64,000 bases of DNA from Pichia kudriavzevii. Its lineage: Eukaryota > Ascomycota > Pichiomycetes > Pichiales > Pichiaceae. Below the pieces are notes generated by a model. The model had not been told where the DNA came from. It searched no databases and saw only the letters and a list, made by a program, of their open reading frames with translations. A program made the translations under genes and the position numbers. The stretch covers positions 2,239,501 through 2,303,500 of the forward strand of contig NC_042506.1 in assembly GCF_003054445.1 (NCBI RefSeq), read 5' to 3'. Shown here one piece after another: positions 38,801-47,846 of the stretch (within the stretch, counting starts at the first letter, position 1; each line of letters begins with the position of its first letter).

Positions 38801-39842
38801 CTTGCAAGTCAGAGCCATCAATACCACCATATAAATAATTATATTGGGATTTTCCGAGGTCCGGTGTTGGAGCCTCTACCTTACTGACTAACCATGGTGC
38901 AGTGACAACTGTAGATGTAGGGACTGTGTAGGTTTCAAGAGAACACTTAGATAAGATTTCATCATTTTTGGCAAGTTGTTTTTCGAATGAAGGAGATAGA
39001 GCCTTCAATAGAGAAAGTAAAGAGTAGTCCATTGATGTTTTAACATTTCTAAGAGTAGAAATTGACCCATCGAACTTGTTATCAGAAGATCCGTTGACAA
39101 AAAAGCCTGAAACATGAGCAGTGATATTGAAAACTGAATTTTCAAGAGTTTTCACTTGTAAATAAAACAAGTCACCTGCTAGTTTTCTGGACATATCAGC
39201 TGGATACCATTGGGAGATGAAAAGAGATTTTAACGCTGGAGATGGTTTGATAGGTGGGACAGTTGCAACTGAGTCGAGTTGAGGAGACAAGCTGATCATT
39301 TGATCAACTATTTCCTTGATTTCCTTTTTCTCGTCGTCTGTAACCTTAAAATTATCTTCAGCTTCGTCCTTCTTATTTTCTTCTTGGTTTTCTTTCTCTT
39401 TCTTTGCCTGCGAAACTGTCTCATTGAGATTTAACTGAGCATATGTAGATGCACCAGCATTTACACCCGAATATTCGGCAAATGAGTCATATTGTGAGTC
39501 TAAGCCAGCGGCAATTCTAGCGTTGACAACATGTTTTCTAGCAGTGATTTCATTGTATGGGGAAGGCTCTAATATGAGTTTGGCATTTTCACCATTCTTT
39601 AATAGGTCACCAATAAGAGTTTCTTCAGGGAAAGTTGCACCATTCAATTTTAGCTTGTATGCAGTATATTCACGAGTAGATGGTAAAACCTTGAGAGTTT
39701 CCGTTATATCAAAGAGAGTGTCCTCTACTGAACATGGAATTTCGAGAGGTTCGTCGGATCCTGGAATGACAACTTTCAGACTGACGATTTTCTCCTCCCC
39801 AGACTGTGGTTGTTGTTCTTCTTGGGTTTTTGTTTCAGACAT
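35895..39842 (-). CDS. CLU1: Clu1/Tif31, clustered-mitochondria protein
   Basis: 1315-aa CLU family protein (S. cerevisiae Clu1/Tif31, human CLUH), an RNA-binding factor that associates with eIF3 and whose loss clusters mitochondria. ATG at 39840-39842; the frame reaches further only to a TTG. Seen: N-terminal ubiquitin-like CLU-N region (about 20-80, [23 protein letters not shown] is its start), a central CLU domain (about 330-590, with [30 protein letters not shown]), the eIF3-p135 region, and TPR repeats (about 1020-1190). The C-terminal segment is charged ([14 protein letters not shown]). Glu/Lys-rich linkers sit near residues 150-200 and 780-850. Confidence 0.95.
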   Translation of the reverse strand: [1315 protein letters not shown]

Positions 39843-40146
39843 ACTGTGACTAATATGTTTACCCCCTGTTGTACTCTGGGAAACCCCTATATCGTCACCT
39901 TTCTGCAAACTTCTGGAATAATATATATGTACGTTTTCTCAGTGGACGTCCATTCCTCGACACCAACCCTCCCCCGCAAATGCAATAGTCACCGAATTCG
40001 CAGCACCGCCTGAAAAATTCCTGGTGCCGTTCTCGGCGTTACTACACTCCTCCCCTCTTAAATGCACGCGGTATACAAAAGTACATAATCACTTGTTTTT
40101 ATAGATAGGTAATGTATAGTTATAAAAGAAAAGGATATTTACACAG
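39843..40146. other. intergenic: CLU1 promoter and EMP70 3' end
   Basis: 304 bp between two leftward genes. I see nothing beyond a modest C-rich stretch (39963-39976). The TTG-initiated extension of the CLU1 frame runs into it. Confidence 0.4.
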
Positions 40147-42066
40147 TTAGTCAACCTTGATTTGACTGTACATATGTAACGTCAAATACATACTGCTCAA
40201 AAAACCAATAGTACCACACATGAGGCCAACAATTAAAGCAATTACTGCAGAATAGCCCAAGTAAATGATCATAGAGACGCCAGAAATGTTGAATCCAGAT
40301 AAGAAAATAGCATGTATGAACACGTAAATTGAAACACCACCACTAACAAAGAAGGATTTCCATTGCCACTTGTAATTTTCATTACATAACGAAAAGTATA
40401 TCAACAACAGTGTCACGAGCATGCACGTAATCAACATTAAAACAAAGCAGAAAAATAGAAATCCAAACATATAGTAAATCCTATTGAACCACAATGAATT
40501 GTAGATAAAATACATTTCGATCGCAATGGCACCAAACGGAAAGATACCACCAATTAAGGCCAACCATTGAGTCTTCATATACTTTGGCTGCGGTGGAATC
40601 TGTCTGGCAATTTGGTTAACCTTTACTGGCAACTCGACAGGCGCCTTCTTCAAGCCTAAAACAGATCCAATACAAGATAATGGTACACTAACAATGAACC
40701 AGATGACAATAACAGCTAACATTGAACCAGCTGGGACAGCGCCAGAAGAATGGATAAAAATTAAGAAAATATTGAGCAGGAAGAATATACCAAAAATCAC
40801 ACCAGGGACTAAAACGGGTGTCAGGAACATGTTGATTTTCCAATCTTCCCCATTGAAGAATTTAAAGATATAAGCTGAATGATAAGAGCCAACAATACCA
40901 AATAAGTTGTATAAAACAAACATCACTGTAGCCAAAGAGCCTCTATTGGAAGGTGATAAAAGACCAAACGCAGCCAATCCGCATGTGGTAATGGACATTA
41001 GCAACAACTGAATACCAGAACCCACTAAAACAGATAGGAGCATTGGATTTGTTGGTGCTCTGAAAACATCACCATAAATTAATTTCCAACCCATTTCATC
41101 GATAACGTCATCATCTAGATTCACTTCATTATATTTCTGGATGTCATTTCTTAGGGTTTTCCAAAGGATGTGAGACATGATAATAGTTAATAAAATTACA
41201 ATCAATGAAAAATTGACCAATGCGAACCACTGGATTTTCGGATCATAAACATGAAGGTATTTATCCCATCTAGTTGCCCAAACGGTATCAGATGGAACCC
41301 AATAAACAGAATATGAAAAGGTCACTTCTGTGTCTTCTTGGTTACTCAGCTGAACGGGATTAACTTCTTCTGCCTCACACTGATTTAAATCGCTTGCCTT
41401 TTCATAGTGGATAGATCTAGGATTGACCGTAGCACCTACAATTCTGTATTGACCGTCTTTTCTAAGATGATACTCGATGTAAAAATCATAATGATTGTAT
41501 AAATGTGGAATCTTCTCATCATCATCAAACCCAATGTTAAATCCTGAACTATAAAAAGTTTCATGCTCCTTAACATCTAATAAAGTCCTGGCAACTGGCA
41601 AACCATCAATCATCATGTTATACTGATATCCCCTTCTTATATTATCGTTGACAAAGTCGGCATCTCCCTTGGGATATTTCACAGTGCATAAAGCATTACA
41701 TGTAGAATTTTCCAATAATTTCAATTCAAATGGGGAATTGAATATTCTATCACCAAACAAAATAGAACCTAAGGATTCTGATTGCTTCTTTTCGCCATCT
41801 TTTGGGTGACAAAAATGAAACCTACCGTAGTAATAATCATAGGAAAAAAGATATGTCTTACTGTCTTCATCTTGTTTTCTCAAGGAAGGAGTTATGTGAT
41901 TCACATTCAGTTCGACCAGATCTCCCTCCCGATATGAAGTTGGCGCTACACCTGGAAGGTAGAACGCATCGGCAATAGATGAGACAGTAAGTAATGTCAC
42001 TAATGCACTGACTGGATTCCCAAACATCACTGGATTACTTAAAGCATCAGAAATAAAAAGATACAT
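40147..42066 (-). CDS. EMP70: Emp70/TM9 superfamily protein
   Basis: Nonaspanin of the endosome/Golgi (p24a in yeast), involved in sorting of membrane proteins and copper homeostasis. The mature N-terminus AFYLPGVAPTSYREGD, then YLFSYDYYYGRFHFCHP, GSILFGDRIFNSPFEL, TWATRWDKYLHVYDPKIQW-type segments and nine C-terminal membrane spans match S. cerevisiae Emp70 block for block. The C-terminus SQIKVD is a KxD/E COPI-binding signal as in Emp70 (SIKVD). First ATG in frame is at 42064-42066 (639 aa); ATG at 42025-42027 leaves a 20-residue signal peptide like the yeast protein's and may be the true start. RAX2, its neighbour in S. cerevisiae, is 8 kb away here. The initiator tRNA gene lies 108 bp upstream. 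Confidence 0.96.
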   Translation of the reverse strand: MYLFISDALSNPVMFGNPVSALVTLLTVSSIADAFYLPGVAPTSYREGDLVELNVNHITPSLRKQDEDSKTYLFSYDYYYGRFHFCHPKDGEKKQSESLGSILFGDRIFNSPFELKLLENSTCNALCTVKYPKGDADFVNDNIRRGYQYNMMIDGLPVARTLLDVKEHETFYSSGFNIGFDDDEKIPHLYNHYDFYIEYHLRKDGQYRIVGATVNPRSIHYEKASDLNQCEAEEVNPVQLSNQEDTEVTFSYSVYWVPSDTVWATRWDKYLHVYDPKIQWFALVNFSLIVILLTIIMSHILWKTLRNDIQKYNEVNLDDDVIDEMGWKLIYGDVFRAPTNPMLLSVLVGSGIQLLLMSITTCGLAAFGLLSPSNRGSLATVMFVLYNLFGIVGSYHSAYIFKFFNGEDWKINMFLTPVLVPGVIFGIFFLLNIFLIFIHSSGAVPAGSMLAVIVIWFIVSVPLSCIGSVLGLKKAPVELPVKVNQIARQIPPQPKYMKTQWLALIGGIFPFGAIAIEMYFIYNSLWFNRIYYMFGFLFFCFVLMLITCMLVTLLLIYFSLCNENYKWQWKSFFVSGGVSIYVFIHAIFLSGFNISGVSMIIYLGYSAVIALIVGLMCGTIGFLSSMYLTLHMYSQIKVD

Positions 42067-42173
42067 CCACAAACAGGAAGGCCCCAAGTTTTCTTATTTA
42101 AACGTTCACGTCAATTGGTAAACAAAACTCAAAATTGGTTGAATCCAAGAATAGAAAAAAATTAAAAAATTAA

Positions 42174-42245
42174 TAGCACCGGTTGGTTTCGATCCAACGA
42201 CATCAGGGTTATGAGCCCTGCGCGCTTCCACTGCGCCACGGTGCT
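42174..42245 (-). tRNA. initiator tRNA-Met (CAT), intronless
   Basis: The minus strand folds as a 72-nt tRNA: acceptor AGCACCG paired with CGGTGCT and a discriminator A. The anticodon arm is CAGGG-CTCATAA-CCCTG with anticodon CAT. Initiator hallmarks seen: A1:U72 end pair, three G:C pairs next to the anticodon loop, and a T-loop ATCGAAA (A54, A60) instead of TTC. The stretch GGCGCAGTGGAAGCGCGCAG is as I remember S. cerevisiae initiator tRNA. T runs follow the 3' end on the minus strand (A runs at 42155-42168 on the plus), giving a Pol III terminator. Confidence 0.97.
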
Positions 42246-45020
42246 TTTACTTGAACAGTAAGAGATCAGACAAAGAACTATCTCTCTATTTCCTAATCGG
42301 GTAATTATATAGAAGGTTGAAGAAGATTGTAGAAGGTTAAACAGAAGTTCTAGAAGATAATTAAATCCCTCAAAATGCTATTTTTAAATTAAAGAATTAC
42401 TATTTAAACAGGGGACATTCCATATATGTTCTCAGAGAATTAAAGTATAAAAATATATAAGATATAAATAAGCAATAATCAGATTCTAAAGCACGCACCA
42501 CCAGCAACACTTTCATGAACTGAAAGGGATTTTTCAGGATGTGTTCCACAAAAGCAAGTGCCAGTAGATAGACGATTACATACTGATGCTAAGGTTTCGA
42601 TTTTAGAATAAGGGAAGTTAACAAGGGTCAAGTATCCGGAGTAGGAAGCAAAGAGAGTTGGTTTCGTTGATCATGTAGAGCATAGGCATAGAGAAGCCGT
42701 CGGAGACACTGTCATTGGCATAAATTAATTATCATTTGTCAACGGGCTATGACAGGACTGGCACAGTAAAAAATAAAGACCTAAAACGTAATAAGCTCGT
42801 ACAGGAGTCTGCTATACGAAAAAGGGTAGCAACTCAGGGTGATTCCAGGTTGCGGGCGTGAAGTATATAAGGCAGACAATATCCGGTTATATAGAATTGA
42901 TATAGCTGATATAGCTCCTAATCGGGAGTGAAAGCAGTAGAAGGAGAAAGAGAGAAATGTATTACTACTTCTACCACAACTAACTTCCAACACGCCCATT
43001 ATCTACTCGTGCGATTATACACCTATTGCGTACATACTAATACGTGTATCATGATTACCAATGTTATATACAATATTGTAGCTATTGATAAGATTAGTGT
43101 TTATTCTTAAAAATATTGAACCGTCGAAACGTCCCAAACAAGGAAATAATTTCAACACCTTACTCCTGGCCCTTTACATGATCAAAAATAACATTTTGAA
43201 TTCTCACCTTTAGATCTTAACAATACATATTTTCAAGCAGTTTTTATCTATTGGAAAGAAAATTTAGCTTAGAATAATTCTTGTATGATATAAACATTAA
43301 GGTTGTCATTATCAAAACTTCAAATACTTAATCGTTAAACCACATTTATGAACCAATTATTCAGATAAGTGATAAAAAAATTTTCTAATCATAACCCTAA
43401 CCATAAAGATCAGTTCCAGAACGTCTGAGCTGACCTGGTTAATCTAGCTATCAAGCTTAGGACGTTAGTAATTCTTAATTGTTACAGGTATGTTAACAAT
43501 CCCTAATTATTATAGACCAGCTTATCTGGCTATATGATTTGATACTCTCCTGATATCCCTAAAATAACAACGCTACTTTTTTTTCCTTAGTTTGCTTTTA
43601 TGTGTTGTTTGCAATAAGTTCTTTTGCAAATAGATCAATCTTTGGAATTCTTGTGCGTGAGTATCTCAACTGGAATTAGTAAGTCTCAATATCAATTTTT
43701 GTAGCTCCTCCAAGTATTTTCTTCATTTATTGGAGAACGATGTCAAATTTTGATTATATTAAGCTCAAAAGTTTACTAAAATGGAAAACTACACGGATTC
43801 ACAAAGAAACATAAAAGCTCACTATTGGTGCTGAGAGCCAGCTACTGTGGAAGTGTTTTCATTATATCATTATATAACTTTTTTCCGCCGAAAAGAACAT
43901 TATTTGTATCAACAGAAGACGAGGAAGGTACTTCTAGTAGGGACTGAGATAAGGGGTAACTTTCCACCCGAAAAATGTTAACATACAACACATCGATTGC
44001 AACTTTGTGCTATTAATAATGTAGGTATTATGTCTGTAGTGGGATTAAAAGTCATTCATATTTTAACGTTTATGCTGCACCTTTTTTTTTTTTTCATATA
44101 TTTGTTGTCTCTGATTCACTTTGGCTATAACTTGAGTTTCTCGGGCTATTCGTTACCACATACCTTCTTAACTAAACTTTTATTGTGCTTTATGTACAGA
44201 TATCTTCTTACTTTTACTCGGCCAGGCTGTATTTTTCTCACAATATTCGAAACTAAAGAAGCTGGGATTGTGATCGTTACACAACAGATGGCAAGAAATT
44301 GATGTTACCACAAATATTTGAACTTTTACAGGGCCTTTGTATAAAATAGGCATTAGGGTTGGCACAAGTTGCTTTATATCTTTGTGCGATCGCTGACTCA
44401 GAGGGATTGACTACTTTCTTTAATGAACATTGAAAACGACGCCCTTAATATATTTAAAACAAAACCTAATTAGTATTTTAGATGCAGCAAAACTTTTGTA
44501 GTTACATCCCGACCATTAATAAATTTCCTTGTTGTTTGGCAGAATAAAAAAAAAGTATTACTTTGTGAAAATGAAAAAAATATGAAAAAGGTTTTTAGAA
44601 TTTGTGTGTTATCATAGGAATCTAAGATAGGAGGCTTTACTTATTTTGAGTGTGTATTTAGCCAACATAATTTAGCGGTGACTGAATTTCTTCATAGCAG
44701 AAATCTTTTCCAGTTCATTTATCAGTGAGAAATTTCCACCCAACAATATAGCAAGAGATTTGTATTCTATGAAACTACGTTAGACACTGGCACATCAACC
44801 TCGCGTAGCAACATTTGAAAAATTCAACCTCCAGCAATCTTTTCATTAACAAAAAAAACTCTTAGTATAGCAAAATCTATACTCCTACTATCCTACTACC
44901 ACAAATAGTAACCACGCGGTCTATAGTCGTGATTGATCAATATAGAGTCTTCTTTTGTAGTACAATTAGACATTTTTACATCATTCTGCTTTCCAAAAAA
45001 AAAGGAGTCTATATAGAAAT
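42246..45020. other. 2.8-kb AT-rich region with no intact gene
   Basis: No convincing open gene lies between the tRNA and the Tudor-SN stop. One decayed coding-like segment (42479-42727) is listed separately. An 11-bp word TCCTAATCGGG occurs at 42291-42301 and 42916-42926. A TATA-like GTATATAAGG at 42862-42871 is followed by purine-rich sequence; this could belong to an old solo LTR, but I found no matching ends or target duplication. The rest (43100-45000) is AT-rich with T and A runs and no family I recognise. Confidence 0.5.
42479..42727 (-). pseudogene. decayed coding-like segment, family unknown
   Basis: On the minus strand, one frame ending in a TGA at 42479 is open for over 60 codons with normal codon choice and a Cys-rich, protein-like tail (VCNRLSTGTCFCGTHPEKSL, then AGGACFRI). 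The adjoining DNA continues as protein-like sequence in another frame (NDSVSDGFSMPMLYMINETN). There is no intact start and the reading frame appears interrupted more than once, so this looks like the end of a dead gene. I cannot name the family. Chance is possible at this length. Confidence 0.3.
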
Positions 45021-47603
45021 TCAAAAATCATCATCACCTTCAATGTCACCAAATTGCCAACAACCAATATGATCTGATTTTGCTTCTTCTTCAAGAGCAA
45101 GTAACTCTTTTTGCTCCTTTTGTAATAGAGTTTCAAATGGTTTGAAATTTTTCTTCTTAACCAAACCCCAACCTTCGGCAACGAGTTCTTTGTTTATCGA
45201 TTTCGACGGATCTTCTGCAATGACTTTAGGATCATAAATCTCAACATCAAATTCAACACCAGGAGTTGGGTTAGTAAACGTGACACAAGCAATTACTTGT
45301 TTGTCTAGTAATGTGTCTTCCAAAAAGTAGATTGCTTGATCATAGTAATCCTTTTGGGTTTTTGGAGGCATATTAATGAGAGATAATTGAGCAATATGTG
45401 CTTGTGGTTTGTATTTGTTGATCGAAAACTCTGCAGGTAATTCACGAATATCGCCCATGGAGATATTTTCAATAGTACCATAATCTAAATGCTGAACCTT
45501 AACGCTTCTGTCGGCCTTATTAACATCTAGAATTCTAGCTCTATAGAATTTTCCATTATCACTAAGTTTTGCGGCAACAACCTCGTTCTTTTTGACAGCA
45601 GATACTTGCTCGAATGAATGAGACAAAGAATGAAGTTTTGCCATAAATGCTTTGAGCTTGGATTTTTCCGAATCAAGAATATGGAACGCAATGCAACCAT
45701 CCTCTAAAACCTCACAAACTTCCGCATCAAAATATTTTTTCTCAATCTTTAAGTTCTCGAGTTGAGTTGTAACTTCAGCAAGATCAGTATTTGGATCATA
45801 GTCTTTCCAGACACCCAAGTTCTTCTCTTTCGCTTCATCCTCTGCCGCAATCATTTGGGAAGCGTGTTTTGTATCATGAACGGATCTAGCATGTGTCTCA
45901 GCCAGTCCTTCTCGCAATAGATTGATTTGAAATGGAACAGCAGATCCTGGTGCATATATATTTCCAATAAATGCACCGTTTTTGTCTACATTGTAAATTT
46001 CAAAATTAACATTTCTCTGATATAATTTTTTCTTTGCCAGTTCCAGAGAATCTTTAGTAATGTCATCAGTCTTATTGCTTGACGAACTTAAACCGCCTAA
46101 AACTAAAATAAGTCTAACACCTTCCTTAGGAATGACAATTCTGAATCTAGTACCTGATATAACGTGTTCAACAGTACCTGTAATTTTGTTTCTATTTTGA
46201 AAAGAAAATAGATAGGGCTTCGCTCTCATTGCATTTTCAGAAGCATCAACATTATTTTCTGCCGGTGGTGCTTTACCATGAATCCCTTTTCTGGATTTAA
46301 CTGACAAAGCTTCGGTCTCAATGAGGCTATCCCAATATTCCGGCATGTATTCGCCTTTCCGATGTCTAATGACAGATGCATATCCATTGGCAACTATATT
46401 TTCGTTGATGTTGGCACCGTCTGCAGTTCTCAAAGTCACTAAAAATCTTTCGTCATACTGATCATTCCCTTCTCTAATACTCTCAATGGAGGCCTCAACG
46501 TGCTTGCCGATAAGTTTCTGTCTTACATACTCTTTAGCTGCTGCAACGAACGGTGCAGTTGAGAGATCGGAGGCTCTTGGGGCTCTTAGAGAAATTAGCT
46601 GCACAGTAATTTCAGTATTGTTCCTCAATCTTAAAACCACGGTATCAGCAGAAATAATTCTTGCCACTGTTGCATCGACCCTTTTACCAATGGCCAAGTC
46701 ACCATCGGATTGGGCACTTTTCACCTCTGCTTCCTGATTTTTCCAGATATTTTTTCTTAGATTACGAGCTTCTTTTTCAGCTTTACGTAAGACAGCCATA
46801 TCCTTCGAGCCGATTAACTGTGACTGCCAATCCGAGACTTCTGCTAATCCTTCAATCAATAGCTTCTCTGCAATGTTCCCGTTTGGATGGATGATTTTAC
46901 CAACAAGTACGCCGGAAAGAGACTCACCAATAATTGCAACCTTAACTGAAGCCATTAGTAACCTCTTCTCAACATACGATTTAGCAACATCACCATACTC
47001 TTCTGCAGGTTCGTCATTAGAGGAACTTCTTGGCGTCTTGACACCTGCAATCAGGACGGGAACAACTGCATGAGTCTTTGGATTAATTAAAAGTCTGACT
47101 AATAATCTATCTCCACTTAGCACTTTTTCAACAATAGCATTAATTGGAGTTGGGTCGTTACTGACTTCGGTTTTTTCAAGAATATCGAGCTTTTTACAGT
47201 CGGGATTCCATAGGCCAACTTTTGCCAATTCTGCTTCCTTTTGGACCTTTCTGAATCTTTCAATATCTTCGTCTTCATCGAATGCGTTGATGTTATCTCT
47301 AAGTTTAGCAGCACCTTTAGATAGAACATATTCAATTAGCGATTGGAATATTGGAGTAGAAATGTCACCAAACTCCCTATTTGAAGAGTTTTTGTATAAA
47401 ACCCAAAACTTAACTTGCTTACCCACCAATAAGGTTCTGAGCAGTTCCCGGGATTCAAAAGCATACTTTTCGTTTGCTTGCAGTCTTGGTGCCTGCAAGT
47501 AGGCAAGAGTAAGAGTACGCTCCTGGGTGCCGTTTGGAGAAGTCAGTATCAGAGTATCTGCTGAGAGAACGCTCTTTACTTTTGCAAAGAATACCTGAGT
47601 CAT
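45021..47603 (-). CDS. Tudor-SN / SND1 staphylococcal-nuclease-like protein
   Basis: 860-aa protein with the Tudor-SN layout: four staphylococcal-nuclease-like repeats (about 1-145, 160-290, 305-445, 470-605), then a Tudor domain fused to a partial fifth SN fold (about 650-850). The Tudor core shows KFYRARILDV, VQHLDYGTIENI and a following segment RELPAEFS. Repeat ends carry the family KVGLWN / KNIWKN / KGIHGK / KNLGVWKDY signatures. Tudor-SN binds methylated arginines and structured RNA and acts in RNA decay and stress granules. I recall no S. cerevisiae ortholog. ATG at 47601-47603. Same strand as TRS85, 243 bp downstream of it. Confidence 0.93.
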   Translation of the reverse strand: MTQVFFAKVKSVLSADTLILTSPNGTQERTLTLAYLQAPRLQANEKYAFESRELLRTLLVGKQVKFWVLYKNSSNREFGDISTPIFQSLIEYVLSKGAAKLRDNINAFDEDEDIERFRKVQKEAELAKVGLWNPDCKKLDILEKTEVSNDPTPINAIVEKVLSGDRLLVRLLINPKTHAVVPVLIAGVKTPRSSSNDEPAEEYGDVAKSYVEKRLLMASVKVAIIGESLSGVLVGKIIHPNGNIAEKLLIEGLAEVSDWQSQLIGSKDMAVLRKAEKEARNLRKNIWKNQEAEVKSAQSDGDLAIGKRVDATVARIISADTVVLRLRNNTEITVQLISLRAPRASDLSTAPFVAAAKEYVRQKLIGKHVEASIESIREGNDQYDERFLVTLRTADGANINENIVANGYASVIRHRKGEYMPEYWDSLIETEALSVKSRKGIHGKAPPAENNVDASENAMRAKPYLFSFQNRNKITGTVEHVISGTRFRIVIPKEGVRLILVLGGLSSSSNKTDDITKDSLELAKKKLYQRNVNFEIYNVDKNGAFIGNIYAPGSAVPFQINLLREGLAETHARSVHDTKHASQMIAAEDEAKEKNLGVWKDYDPNTDLAEVTTQLENLKIEKKYFDAEVCEVLEDGCIAFHILDSEKSKLKAFMAKLHSLSHSFEQVSAVKKNEVVAAKLSDNGKFYRARILDVNKADRSVKVQHLDYGTIENISMGDIRELPAEFSINKYKPQAHIAQLSLINMPPKTQKDYYDQAIYFLEDTLLDKQVIACVTFTNPTPGVEFDVEIYDPKVIAEDPSKSINKELVAEGWGLVKKKNFKPFETLLQKEQKELLALEEEAKSDHIGCWQFGDIEGDDDF

Positions 47604-47846
47604 TGTGATGTATTTTCGTTGCCTGATTGATTAAGTTGTTGCATAACGAAAGAGATCAAGAATTGTTCACCCTGAGTATCAAAATGAACACGTACTAGAT
47701 GAGAGAAACTTCGTATACAAATTACAGCGAGATTCTCCCACGAATGCGCACTTATTGTGGCAACAACTAAGAACACGTTTTCGAGAAGTACAAAGTTTAT
47801 TTGAGTCCTGATGCAGATTTATAAAAGGTAAGCTACAAATTGCTTA

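Noticed and set aside
42862-43110. Solo LTR of a retroelement next to the tRNA
   Set aside because: A TATA-like box and tRNA proximity are suggestive, but no TG...CA ends, target duplication or second copy could be found in the window.
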